Source of the DNA: Pedobacter namyangjuensis
GTDB lineage: Bacteria > Bacteroidota > Bacteroidia > Sphingobacteriales > Sphingobacteriaceae
DNA: 64,000 nt
Assembly (NCBI RefSeq): GCF_003313325.1
Contig: NZ_QMHQ01000003.1
Span: 478,762 to 542,761, forward strand
Reading direction: 5' to 3'
Made by a program: the position numbers and the translations under genes. Positions 1 to 9,585 of this stretch are shown one piece after another (within the stretch, counting starts at the first letter, position 1; every line of letters begins with the position of its first letter). The notes under the pieces are model-generated. The model saw only the letters and a program-made list of their open reading frames with translations. It was not told the origin of the DNA and made no database searches.

Positions 1-426
1 GTAATGGTTAAGTCGGCTTTCAACACCAAATCTTGATAATTACTGCCTGAAATAGTAGCCGTAACCTCTTCTACTCCAACATTGGTTAAGCTGTTGTTGG
101 TATAAGTTACGCTCGTACCGCTTGGTAAGTTTCCAGTTATCGCTAGGAATTTTGCTGTTCCATCATAAACAAAACTGTTAGCGGTAAACGTGATGCCCGA
201 AATTAATGCTTTGGTAATGGTTAAGTCGGCTTTCAACACCAAATCTTGATAATTACTGCCTGAAATAGTAGCCGTAACCTCTTCTACTCCAACATTGGTT
301 AAGCTGTTGTTGGTATAAGTTACGCTCGTACCGCTTGGTAAGTTTCCAGTTATCGCTAGGAATTTTGCTGTTCCATCATAAACAAAACTGTTAGCGGTAA
401 ATGTGATGCCCGAAATTAATGCTTCG
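1..426 (-). repeat. Tandem 213-bp (71-aa) MBG-type repeats
   Basis: Bases 1-213 and 214-426 are near-identical direct repeats; I see only two base differences (gtaaacg against gtaaatg, and gctttg against gcttcg, both near the unit ends). A diverged third unit follows at about 427-640. The period is a multiple of three, so each unit encodes one 71-residue domain containing the motif FVYDGTAK. More units may lie beyond the left edge. Such near identity suggests recent duplication or homogenisation. Confidence 0.92.
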
Positions 427-3400
427 GTAATGATCAAGTCTGCGCTGAGTAACAAAGTCGTATATCCCGTACCAGACACTGTTGCTTTTACGTTTTGGTT
501 CCCTACATCTATACGGCTGTTATCTAGATAATTTATAACAGCACCCGCAGGTAGTACGCCTGCGATTTCTAACGATTTTGCTGAACCATCATATACAAAA
601 CTATCATTTGACAATGAAATTCCTGAGAAGGTTAAGGTGGTAACCTCTAGGTTAAATGCCAAAAGATTTGTACTAGAAGTACCATCACTCACACTAATCA
701 CAATGCCAGTTGTAGTACCCACATTTGCATTAGTTGGTGTACCAGTTAATGCACCTGTTGCCGTATCAAAACTTGCCCATATCGGTTTATTGGTAATGCT
801 GAAAGTCAGGACATCACTTACATCCACATCAGATGCTGTTGGAATGAAGCTATATGCGGCATCTTGATTGACACTAGTTGCTGGCGTACCACCGATTGTT
901 GGCGCATCATTAACTGCCAAAATAGTAACAGTAGCTGATATACTCAAAACACTGGTATCAACACCACCGTTTGCTGTACCGCCATTATCTTGGATCGAAG
1001 TTAGCGTAACAACACGATTAGCAATACTAGGACTTAAACTCGTGTTGGCGTACTTGAAACCATTAATTATGGTTTGAGCGGTTGCTACATCAATTCCTCC
1101 AGCCTTGCTAATGGTAACAGTAGCCGTAGTGCCAACTATTGCTACATTAACTGACAATGCATTAGTCGCCGTTGTTGATATTCCATTCACTAGAGCCACA
1201 ACTGTACCATCAATCGTCATTTGCTCACTATTGCCATTGCCTAAGTTCGTAACCGTAAATACTAGTGAATTAATTAGCTGTCCACTTTCTACTGTACTAA
1301 TATTACTTCCACTAAACAGCGCAACCGCAGACCCACCTTCTGTAAAAGTTGGGGTTGCCCCTGTGGCAGTTAACGTAGGTGCATCATTTACAGCGATCAC
1401 AACTACAGAAATATTAGCTGCAGCACTGGTACTATTGCCACCATCTCCATCGTTAACGGTTACCCTTATTGTACGAGTCGTAGTAGTAGGTTCCGTTATA
1501 TTGGTATTGATATAAATTAGATTACGAATTAGGGCTTGAACGATTGCCGGAGTTGCAGCGCTATTTAGGGTAATTATCAAATCATTTGTACCAGTACCAC
1601 CGGTAGCCGTACGTGTACCAATTAAAGTTCCGCCATAAGTAATATTCAGTCCTGATGTACCGATTTGCCCAGCAGCCGTACCTTGATTTCTGATAGAGAG
1701 TACATCCTCGGTATTAACCCGGTTGTTTACAATAGACACCGTAACATTGCCCCCATCAAAATCCATAGAATCTCCGTCGGTAACCGTTGCGTTAAACCCT
1801 GCATCCAGTAATGTATGAGTTGCATCTTCTAAAAATGAAACGCTATCACCATTTAGGTTAGTAATTACAGGAGCAGCGTTAAGAGGTGCTGTTAGTGTAA
1901 AATCATTGCCTGTGCCGCCAATATAACTGGCAGTTAATACCGTGCCATTTCCACCAGCAGTGAGGGTTGCGCCTTCAGGTAAACCACTAAAGGTACCCAT
2001 AATTGCATCAGCAATATCGTTGGTAATAATCGTATAACTATCGCCCTGTCCCGCTGTGTAACCATGATTTACTACTAAGGTGCCCGCAAGGCTCACTATG
2101 CCGTTAACAACAACTTGATCATACCCTGTACCAGCGGTTGCTCCATTAATTTCCACAGCTAGGGTACTGCCAGAGTTCATTTGTAAATTGCCATTCACGG
2201 TAAACGCCCCCGTAGCATTACCAGGTGATAATGTTCCGCCACTGCTAATAACAAGATTGGTTACACTGCCTGAACCCCTAAGCGTAGCACCAGAGCTGAC
2301 AGATACAGCCGAAGTACCGTTTAATGCACCGTTTACAGCTAAAGTACCAGCCGAAACAGTGGTACTACCCCCGTAATTGCTCGTTCCAGTTAAAGAAAGC
2401 TGCCCATTGCCAGCTTTAGTAAGACTACCGCTACCGCTGATCGCACCCGATAAGGTTGCCGCTGCAGTGTTACTGATAGTAGCGCCGTTGGTGAGAGCGA
2501 TGCTGTTATCAATAGTGGTGGCACCGGTGATGCCAAACGTACTGTTGTTGATACTAAGCGTTCCCGATCCCAAATTATTATCGTTAGTCACACTTAAGGT
2601 ACCGCCGCCAGAAACGGTAGTGCCACCAGTAAAGCTACCGCTGTTGCTACCCGACAGCGTTAAAGTCCCGCTGCCTGTTTTAGTAAAGCCACCACTACCG
2701 TTGAGTTGTCCAGATAAGGTGGTACTGGTGTTGTTACCGCCAGATGAAAGCGTGAAGCCATTTAAAGAAACATTTCCTGCGCCGGCTAATGAGCCCAAAG
2801 TCTCGCTTGCGTTTAAAGAGAGTGTAGCTCCACTTGAAACGATAACTGCACTGACATCACTAATTGCATTTTCACCACTGAGTGCTAAAGTACCGGCACT
2901 AACAGTGGTACTACCAGTATAGGTATTGCTGCCAGATAATGTGAATGTACCACTCCCAATTTTGGTAATGCCATTGCCTGTACCTGAAATGACACCAGAG
3001 AAAGTTGTACTGGCGTTATTACCACCCGTTGTAAGGTTGTAGCCCAGTACTACATTTCCATCGCCTAAAAGTGAACCTATAGTTTCGCTACCACCGCCCA
3101 AGGTTAAGGTGGCTCCGCTGGCTACTGATACGGCACTGCCGTCGCCAATAGATGAGCCGCCGGTTAAGGTCAATCCACCTGCTGATACGATAGTGTTACC
3201 GCTATAAGTATTGTTTGCCACTAAGGTTAATGTGGCAGCTCCAGTCTTGGTAAGGTTATGCGCACCGCTGATAACGCCATCTATGGTGGCATTAGCGGTA
3301 CTACTGATCGTCGCTGCACCCATCAGCGCAATGGCGTTATCAATGGTAGTCGCACCGTTAATCGCCAGTGTTGTACCGGCGGCCAGGGTGATAGCACCAG

Positions 3401-6400
3401 AGCCGAGGTTGCTATCACTTGAAACACTGAGGATACCGGCATCAACATTGGTGGCTGCGTAGGTATTATCTCTTGCCAGCGTCAGTACACCTGCTCCGGC
3501 CTTGGTAAGGTTGTGACCACCGCTGATCACACCGTCGATGGTGGCATTGGCAGTGTTGCTGATGGCCGCTGCGCCCGTCAGCGTAATGCCGTTATCGATA
3601 GTGGTTGCACCCGTTACCGCCAGCGTAGTACCACCGGCTAGCGTAATCGGATTAAAACCAAGATGATTATCACTGGCGATAGACAGCGTACCTGCGGATA
3701 CCATGGTATTCCCATAGGAGTTAGTGCCAGACAGGATCAGGGTGCCAGTGCCAGTTGAGACTAAATTGGTGCCACCGATGACACCCGACAGGCTGAGTGC
3801 CCCTGCCGAATTGATGCTGACAACGGTTGTCGACAAATTAATATTGCCACTCACTGTGGCTGCACCGGAGGCAAGTTGGAGCGCTCCGGACGCATTGTCA
3901 CCAGCGCCACTCAGATTCAGTGCATCAGCGATGGTAATTCCATTAGCTACACGCAGACTGGCACCGCTGCTAACCGTCACGCCACCGCCAGTGGTACCCA
4001 ACGCATTGTTGTGGGCGACAGTTAATACGCCCTGACCAACAGTAACTGAACCCGTATAAGTCGTGCTGGTACCGTTTAACACCAGAGTGCCGACCCCCAG
4101 TTTGGTGAACGACCCCGGGCCAGTCAGGACGGTCGTAAAAGTTGTCGTATCAGTCGCACCATTCGTGACAGTCAAGGCAACGCCCGGCGCGATAGCCAGT
4201 GATCCACCACTCAAGGTCACGCCGCTGGCGGAATTAAGGTTCAGGGTCAGATTCTCGTTCAGCGAGTTGGCAACAAAGGTCGATACCGTCTGATTTGCCA
4301 AACTGGGAGCGATCACAATAGTCTGGCTACCGGTGAGGTCTCCTGCTGCAATCGCTATGGCTTCGCTAAAACTCACACCATCAACAAGGTTGATGATTTG
4401 TGTATCGGTAGCGGTGGTCACGTAAATGAAATCGGTGGTCACGTTCACGTCGGCAGTGACATTCGAGTTGCCGTCGCTTAATGTGAAACGGATGGTGGCA
4501 TCACCAGCAGGTGTATCATTGCGGTATTGGATACCTCGTACAACATCACGTACCAAAGTATTGGTGGCATTGGCATTAAAATTTATAGTAAGTACACCAT
4601 TGGCATTAGTGAAAGTGGCAAAGGTAGTTGAGCCACCCGTTTGCAGGTTACCGCCACTAACGCTATAGCCTGATGCGTTAAAACCAAATATATCTGACAC
4701 AAGCGGGGTATTTACACGCTGTAAAGTTAGACTGGCGCCGTTCCAGTTACTGGCATCGAAATCTGCATCAGTAACAGTCGCATTCCCACCAGCATCTAAT
4801 GTTACTGTATTGCCCTCACCCGCCCAAGCCACACTGTCGTTGCTGAGGTTAGCAATGGTAGGCGCTGTGTTAATGGCAACGGTATGGGTTGAGCCACTGG
4901 TATAAGCCACCGGACCAGCATTACCTGCCGCATCGGCAATATCTGTAGAGGAAATAAGATTTACTTTAATCGTGCCGTTACCAATAATGCCACTCACAGT
5001 GACAGTAAAACTGGTACCGGATCCTGATAGACTGCTGATCGTACCATTAGCAGCACCAGTAATACCTAAGGCAAAATCATCGGTAGAAACGCCGGTCACC
5101 GATTCACTAAAGGTTACATTGAAATTCACACTGGTAGCAGCCGCAGTTGGACTACCGCCAACCACAATGCTGGATACCGAGGGTGCTACACCATCAATGA
5201 CCAAGGCTTTATTGTTGCCCAATGAATTCGCAGCGCCTGGTGTGGCCAATGTTAGAATGGCATTGTTACCCACCGCATCACGAATAGTACCGCCGTTCAA
5301 AGCCAGGGCAGTGGTCGAAATATAATCTAAATCAGCACTGGCATCGCCAGCCTGTACGGTATAACTAAATGTCAGAGTAGAAGTACCACTTCCGCCAAAA
5401 TAGTTAGCTATTCTATCGGTAGTACCAGTTTCTAAGGTTAAAGCGGGTGTGCCACCTCCCGTGTTTACGTTTACCGCTTCATTAAAATTAAGCTGTATGC
5501 TGATTGGATCACCTACTTTATAAGTACCGTTAACGGTGCTTGAATTTACTGAAGTAATTGTGGGTGGGGTAACATCCGCAACAAATGCACCCGTTGCGTT
5601 ATACCCAATACCGCTGCTGGTACCTGTTAACAGAGAGCTATTAGTCTGACTATCGCTGACTGTAGTTCCGCTGGTTTCATTCAACTTCCAATAACCCAGC
5701 AAACCAGATTCGTTACCTATCAACTCGCTACTGCGATTATTTTGAATTTGAGTTGAAGTACGTACGCTACTCCACAAGCGTATGTCATCAATACTACCTA
5801 CAAAATCATTAATAGAGCTATGATTTTGACGACCAAAAATCAGGTTAGTCACCGACAATGTAGCATAATCAGGAACACTAGTGTGCGCCCCCTGATCGAG
5901 AACATTGGTACCCTGTGCTACGCCATTGACATAAAAATCCCAAGTCCCGTTATCAAATACTACTGCAATGTGATACCAAGTTCCCGCACTTAAGGACAGC
6001 GCATTACTTTCCGTCAAGCAACCAAAATCACAGGACAAATCGACGGTTAGTTTACCTGAGTTCAATATGAGGCCACCAGCATCGGCACCGCCAGTGAAAT
6101 CCACCAAATTAATGGTTCCACTTACACTGGTAAATTTCGCCCAAAACTCGAGTGTAAATGTCGTCCGGTTCGATAGCGCAGCAGCCGCATTAGTGAGCGT
6201 AACGTTATCGTTTGTTGTGAAATCAAAGGAACGATTTTGTGCATTTACATTAATTGAAGTCATCGCAAACAAACTGCCTACAATGAGTATTGTCCAAAAA
6301 GAATAGCGGACTCTAGCAATAGCCAAACCCATAGTGGACAGCAATATCCTTATCAAAAAAGTGAACACACAGATTGCAAATGCACGCAACTGTGCAATAA

Positions 6401-6419
6401 GAGTATGAGAAACGTTCAT
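1..6419 (-). CDS. Giant repeat-rich surface adhesin-like protein, N-terminal part (C-terminus beyond window)
   Basis: One minus-strand reading frame stays open from the ATG at 6419 to the left edge (2139 codons), so the gene is cut and its C-terminal sorting domain is not visible. An in-frame ATG at 6332 gives a more standard signal peptide ending in NVNAQ and may be the true start. Order of regions: hydrophobic leader; LamG/concanavalin-like domain (about residues 60-260, typical FEFW-like and GYWKLNE blocks); bacterial Ig-like segment; long run of autotransporter-associated beta-strand repeats (about 4170-2040 on the DNA, units of the type GTLTLSGSNTYSG); cadherin/Ig-like segment with NDAPT motifs; then MBG-type repeats at the cut end. 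Inferred role: secreted, surface-exposed adhesin or matrix protein. The middle (roughly 3480-5330) is visibly more GC-rich than both flanks, suggesting a chimeric origin. Confidence 0.88.
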   Translation of the reverse strand, partial: MNVSHTLIAQLRAFAICVFTFLIRILLSTMGLAIARVRYSFWTILIVGSLFAMTSINVNAQNRSFDFTTNDNVTLTNAAAALSNRTTFTLEFWAKFTSVSGTINLVDFTGGADAGGLILNSGKLTVDLSCDFGCLTESNALSLSAGTWYHIAVVFDNGTWDFYVNGVAQGTNVLDQGAHTSVPDYATLSVTNLIFGRQNHSSINDFVGSIDDIRLWSSVRTSTQIQNNRSSELIGNESGLLGYWKLNETSGTTVSDSQTNSSLLTGTSSGIGYNATGAFVADVTPPTITSVNSSTVNGTYKVGDPISIQLNFNEAVNVNTGGGTPALTLETGTTDRIANYFGGSGTSTLTFSYTVQAGDASADLDYISTTALALNGGTIRDAVGNNAILTLATPGAANSLGNNKALVIDGVAPSVSSIVVGGSPTAAATSVNFNVTFSESVTGVSTDDFALGITGAANGTISSLSGSGTSFTVTVSGIIGNGTIKVNLISSTDIADAAGNAGPVAYTSGSTHTVAINTAPTIANLSNDSVAWAGEGNTVTLDAGGNATVTDADFDASNWNGASLTLQRVNTPLVSDIFGFNASGYSVSGGNLQTGGSTTFATFTNANGVLTINFNANATNTLVRDVVRGIQYRNDTPAGDATIRFTLSDGNSNVTADVNVTTDFIYVTTATDTQIINLVDGVSFSEAIAIAAGDLTGSQTIVIAPSLANQTVSTFVANSLNENLTLNLNSASGVTLSGGSLAIAPGVALTVTNGATDTTTFTTVLTGPGSFTKLGVGTLVLNGTSTTYTGSVTVGQGVLTVAHNNALGTTGGGVTVSSGASLRVANGITIADALNLSGAGDNASGALQLASGAATVSGNINLSTTVVSINSAGALSLSGVIGGTNLVSTGTGTLILSGTNSYGNTMVSAGTLSIASDNHLGFNPITLAGGTTLAVTGATTIDNGITLTGAAAISNTANATIDGVISGGHNLTKAGAGVLTLARDNTYAATNVDAGILSVSSDSNLGSGAITLAAGTTLAINGATTIDNAIALMGAATISSTANATIDGVISGAHNLTKTGAATLTLVANNTYSGNTIVSAGGLTLTGGSSIGDGSAVSVASGATLTLGGGSETIGSLLGDGNVVLGYNLTTGGNNASTTFSGVISGTGNGITKIGSGTFTLSGSNTYTGSTTVSAGTLALSGENAISDVSAVIVSSGATLSLNASETLGSLAGAGNVSLNGFTLSSGGNNTSTTLSGQLNGSGGFTKTGSGTLTLSGSNSGSFTGGTTVSGGGTLSVTNDNNLGSGTLSINNSTFGITGATTIDNSIALTNGATISNTAAATLSGAISGSGSLTKAGNGQLSLTGTSNYGGSTTVSAGTLAVNGALNGTSAVSVSSGATLRGSGSVTNLVISSGGTLSPGNATGAFTVNGNLQMNSGSTLAVEINGATAGTGYDQVVVNGIVSLAGTLVVNHGYTAGQGDSYTIITNDIADAIMGTFSGLPEGATLTAGGNGTVLTASYIGGTGNDFTLTAPLNAAPVITNLNGDSVSFLEDATHTLLDAGFNATVTDGDSMDFDGGNVTVSIVNNRVNTEDVLSIRNQGTAAGQIGTSGLNITYGGTLIGTRTATGGTGTNDLIITLNSAATPAIVQALIRNLIYINTNITEPTTTTRTIRVTVNDGDGGNSTSAAANISVVVIAVNDAPTLTATGATPTFTEGGSAVALFSGSNISTVESGQLINSLVFTVTNLGNGNSEQMTIDGTVVALVNGISTTATNALSVNVAIVGTTATVTISKAGGIDVATAQTIINGFKYANTSLSPSIANRVVTLTSIQDNGGTANGGVDTSVLSISATVTILAVNDAPTIGGTPATSVNQDAAYSFIPTASDVDVSDVLTFSITNKPIWASFDTATGALTGTPTNANVGTTTGIVISVSDGTSSTNLLAFNLEVTTLTFSGISLSNDSFVYDGSAKSLEIAGVLPAGAVINYLDNSRIDVGNQNVKATVSGTGYTTLLLSADLIITEALISGITFTANSFVYDGTAKFLAITGNLPSGTSVTYTNNSLTNVGVEEVTATISGSNYQDLVLKADLTITKALISGITFTANSFVYDGTAKFLAITGNLPSGTSVTYTNNSLTNVGVEEVTATISGSNYQDLVLKADLTI
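3246..3755 (-). repeat. Diverged 255-bp (85-aa) repeat inside adhesin
   Basis: The block beginning cttggtaagg at 3246 recurs at 3501, a period of 255 bp (85 codons). Both units encode a TIDN-type motif followed by an ISNTANATIDGVISG-like segment, as in autotransporter-associated beta-strand repeats. The copies have diverged by many silent changes, so they are older than the MBG repeats at the left edge. Confidence 0.7.
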
Positions 6420-6898
6420 ATGATGTTGTAATTAGCTTTGGTGTTTATTTTTTTAGTGAATTGAAATAGCCAAATTTTATCGCTTGCTGATTTTAATAAG
6501 AACCATGACAATAACATTAATGTGATGTAGAAAAATAAAGAAAACTTGTTCATGGTTAATTTAAATTTGTAAAGCGCTTTAAAAATGGAATCATTTTTTA
6601 GGCTAAGCTTGCTATTTGTCTTATGCCATTTTACTTTAGAGCCGAAATTAAGGTCTATAGTAAATTACTTATTGTTTTAGAGGGTGGACAAATAGGGGGA
6701 CAAATACAATTAACTGAATTACAAATATTTACACATCATTTATCTACATGGATTTTTGCAAAAACTACAAAACCAAGCGTCATTAACAACATTTTCTCTG
6801 TAAAAAATAGTGTTTTTGCTTTTTTTAAGCAGATTTCGCACTGCTTTTATTAATTTGCAAGCAAGTTACCAAACCACATCTCTGCGGAGATTACCTAT
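6420..6898. other. 479-bp divergent intergenic region without a convincing gene
   Basis: This spacer separates the divergent adhesin and TPR-regulator genes and should hold both promoters. It is very AT-rich. The only sizeable open frame (6623-6853 plus) has no recognisable domain and Phe/Ile-rich composition typical of AT-rich noise. Near-consensus TTAATTTG occurs at 6850-6857 upstream of the regulator, but no good upstream TTG element lies at the right spacing. I see no repeat or RNA structure here. Confidence 0.5.
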
Positions 6899-8599
6899 AT
6901 GAAGTTGCTCCTGTTTTTGTTTTTGTTGTTACCTAGTTCCATTACCGCTCAAATAAGTTTGTCTGACGTTCAATCAGAAAAAACTGTTATTGAGCGATTG
7001 GCTAAACGTTATTCAAATATTAAGGATACTAATGAACTAAGCTTGGAGCTAAAAAAAGAGTTGTCAATACTAGATAATAAATCATCTATTATCTTAACTA
7101 ACGTATTCACGGCTAATTTTACAGCAGACATTAAGGATGAGCTAAACTCTACAAGCGATAGTCTTTTTAAAGAGGCGCTCCAACAAACTAAGCAGGCAAA
7201 CAGAGCAGATTTAGAGTTGTGGACGACAACACAATACGCATTTTACTTGTACACCTATAGAAAATATGAAGCATCTTTTCCGTTCTTCATATTTAGTATT
7301 CGTAACCTAGATAGAATTGATACGACACTTATTATTAGTCCCTGTGAAACCTACAAAAAAATAGGGTTCTTTTTAATGACCGTTGGTGATTACGAAACCG
7401 CAAACAACTACTTGTTGGCAGCCAAAAAATACGTTTCGCAAAACAGCAGCGAACTTGCCAGTATCTTAAATAATCTCGGGATGGTTAATTTAAAAACTAA
7501 AAAATTAGCAATCGCAGAGAAATATTTTAACGAAACTATAGCTGTAGCCACCGCAAGCAAAGATCAGCTCACTTACGCTAAAGCGTTGGGCAATATTGCC
7601 GAAATTAAGCTTGCACAAAAAAAACATAATGAAGCTATTAAACTTTTAAATAGCGATATTCTAATCTCCAAAAAACTAGATAATACTAAGAATACCATTT
7701 ATGCAATGGTTTTATTAGGCAAAGTTTATTTAGCCCAAGGAAATATTTCCAAAGCAAATGAGCTACTGCATGAGGCTGAAACTTATGCGCAATCTAAAAC
7801 CTATTTAAAAAGTTCAGATTACGAAATAAGCTCACTTATTTTACAAATAGCCAAACAGACAGGAAATACCAAAGAAGAGCTAAGTTCTAGAAGGAACTTG
7901 GAAGCATTAAAAGAAACACTTGCCGAAATGGATGGGCAAGATGTAATAGGCAAAGTACGTTGGGCAATGGAAAAGCAAAAACTCCAATTTGGCATTGAAG
8001 ATGAAAAAGCTAAACGCGAACGCGAAACCTTTGCCAAGGTAATTGCATTAATTAGTTGCTTCCTACTTTTAGTAGTGATATTTTTTGTAGTTAAACGTTT
8101 CAGAACTAAAATTATAATAGAGAAAACGGAATACGACGAGAAAATATCAAAGTTAAGTTTGGACAAGGAAACTTCAGAGCAGAAATTAATTATAAACCAT
8201 CAAACCTTACAATCTTACAAAACCTTCCTTATCGAAAAAAACGAACAGATTAAGGAACTTGAAGATGAAATTGCCAAGATAAAACAAACTTCCTCAGCTT
8301 ATTCAGATAACTATCAGGGTAAAATACAAGAACTGTTGAATTCTCATTTAATGGATAGTGAATCTTGGACAGCTTTTAAAACCTCTTTTATTCAAAGTTA
8401 TCCTCAATACTACCAACATCTTACAAAAAATTTCATCGGCTTAACAGATTCTCATCTTCGAATTATTTTTCTTTCGAAATTGGAAATGAGCAATATTGAA
8501 ATAGCAAGAATACTCGGCTTAACCTTAGACGCTGTTAAAAAAGCAAAACATCGCTTACGGAAAAAATATAGTGAAGATTATGCCTCACTTTTTGGTTAA
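6899..8599 (+). CDS. Membrane-anchored TPR protein with C-terminal helix-turn-helix
   Basis: 566 aa. An N-terminal signal peptide (ends near ITAQ) is followed by an export-side helical region with TPR-like repeats (roughly residues 150-330, visible as NNLGMVNLKTKKLAIAEKYF-type units), one transmembrane helix (about 380-398), a coiled coil (about 410-465), and a C-terminal HTH (about 520-560, motif SNIEIARILGLTLDAVKKAK) like LuxR or sigma region 4 DNA-binding domains. This architecture is common in Bacteroidetes and is thought to pass an envelope signal to DNA; the signal and targets are unknown. It is divergent from the giant adhesin, so it could control it, but that is only positional inference. 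Confidence 0.8.
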   Translation: MKLLLFLFLLLPSSITAQISLSDVQSEKTVIERLAKRYSNIKDTNELSLELKKELSILDNKSSIILTNVFTANFTADIKDELNSTSDSLFKEALQQTKQANRADLELWTTTQYAFYLYTYRKYEASFPFFIFSIRNLDRIDTTLIISPCETYKKIGFFLMTVGDYETANNYLLAAKKYVSQNSSELASILNNLGMVNLKTKKLAIAEKYFNETIAVATASKDQLTYAKALGNIAEIKLAQKKHNEAIKLLNSDILISKKLDNTKNTIYAMVLLGKVYLAQGNISKANELLHEAETYAQSKTYLKSSDYEISSLILQIAKQTGNTKEELSSRRNLEALKETLAEMDGQDVIGKVRWAMEKQKLQFGIEDEKAKRERETFAKVIALISCFLLLVVIFFVVKRFRTKIIIEKTEYDEKISKLSLDKETSEQKLIINHQTLQSYKTFLIEKNEQIKELEDEIAKIKQTSSAYSDNYQGKIQELLNSHLMDSESWTAFKTSFIQSYPQYYQHLTKNFIGLTDSHLRIIFLSKLEMSNIEIARILGLTLDAVKKAKHRLRKKYSEDYASLFG

Positions 8600-8674
8600 G
8601 GATAAGTAATTTATTCAACACAATAAATCCCCTGAACTAAATTAACTCAACGGATTTTAATCTAAATCTATAAA

Positions 8675-9301
8675 TTATTTTAAACTCGTTACCTGAGCCT
8701 TTACATAATCAACTAATGCAATGATGTCCTTTTTTAGTGGATAAACGGTTAACACTTTCTGAAAATCTGCTGTTGCATTATTAAAAAGTGCCACACAAGC
8801 TGTTTTCTCCGGACCTTTTTTAATTTTATACGATTTAAAAATAGCGTAGTCTTTATAAGCTATACCCCTATTTTGTAAAATCTGCACTTCTTCTTCTCCG
8901 CTAAAACTTAGCGCCTTTGTAAAATCTTTTATAGCCGAAAGATAAAAGCTCTCCCTCATTTGGTTCAGCGATTCTTTAGGCGCATTCGCGATGTTAAGTC
9001 TGGCTTTTCCTCTGTAATAATATGCAGAAAAATCGTCTGGTTTCACGGTAATAAGTCTGCTATAGGCATCAATAGCACTTTCGTAATCTGCGCATTGAAA
9101 ATAAGAATAACCCAACATCTTTAAAACTTTGGCGTTATTCGGATCACCTGAACTTGCCTTTTCTAATTGTGCTACCGCTCCCTTATAGTCACTTTTCATA
9201 TATGCCTGGGTGCCCATCTTTTCAAAATTGCTCTGCGCAAAAGAAGCTGACGAAATAGAAACAGTAAAAAGGAATAAAAATGTGTTTTTTAGATAATTCA
9301 T
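8675..9301 (-). CDS. Secreted TPR-repeat protein
   Basis: 208 aa. Signal peptide of about 22 residues ending SSASFAQ, then TPR units (for example VLKMLGYSYFQCADYESAID and FSAYYYRGKARLNIAN) covering most of the protein. TPRs mediate protein-protein contacts; nothing shows a catalytic function. Predicted periplasmic, with no lipobox. It is convergent with the TPR-HTH gene and divergent from lon. The specific role is unknown. Confidence 0.75.
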   Translation of the reverse strand: MNYLKNTFLFLFTVSISSASFAQSNFEKMGTQAYMKSDYKGAVAQLEKASSGDPNNAKVLKMLGYSYFQCADYESAIDAYSRLITVKPDDFSAYYYRGKARLNIANAPKESLNQMRESFYLSAIKDFTKALSFSGEEEVQILQNRGIAYKDYAIFKSYKIKKGPEKTACVALFNNATADFQKVLTVYPLKKDIIALVDYVKAQVTSLK

Positions 9302-9585
9302 TTAAGCGTTCTTAATTAATTGAGTTTACAACGTGGCCTGGTTTAAGAATTGCAAATTAATTAAATATACAATTATTAATCGTTTGTAAATACTAAGTTA
9401 AACGCTAAATTAGTTTAATTATGATATCGACTAGCATTTTTTTTACTACTGACTTTTTAACAGTACCGCAAACCGTTTTCGCCTTTGGCACAAGAGTTGA
9501 ATTTATATCCCTTAACACATAATTAATACTTTTTTAAGGCAATGCTGTCATATTGTCTTTTACATATATTTAAAGAAGCCACTTA
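9302..9585. other. Intergenic region carrying the lon promoter region
   Basis: The 284-bp AT-rich spacer between the divergent TPR gene and lon contains a sigma-54-like element at 9485-9500 and a small inverted repeat TACTG-N9-CAGTA at 9447-9465 just upstream. No open frame of interest is seen. Confidence 0.5.
9485..9500 (+). promoter_or_regulatory. Sigma-54-like promoter element upstream of lon
   Basis: TTGGCA-N6-TTGA: the GG (9487-9488) and the GA where GC is expected (9499-9500) are separated by 10 bp, the spacing of -24/-12 promoters. The same TTGGCA-N6-TTGA pattern occurs before grpE. A start site near 9511 would give a leader of about 75 nt. The -12 GC is degenerate, so this is a candidate only. 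Confidence 0.45.

Noticed and set aside
637..6306. A series of Val/Pro/Leu-rich plus-strand open frames
   Set aside because: They lie antisense to the continuous minus-strand adhesin frame; their composition is the complement of Gly/Ser/Thr repeat codons and no domain is seen.
6623..6853. Plus-strand open frame of 76 codons upstream of the TPR-HTH gene
   Set aside because: No signal, domain or start context; AT-rich spacer between divergent genes.
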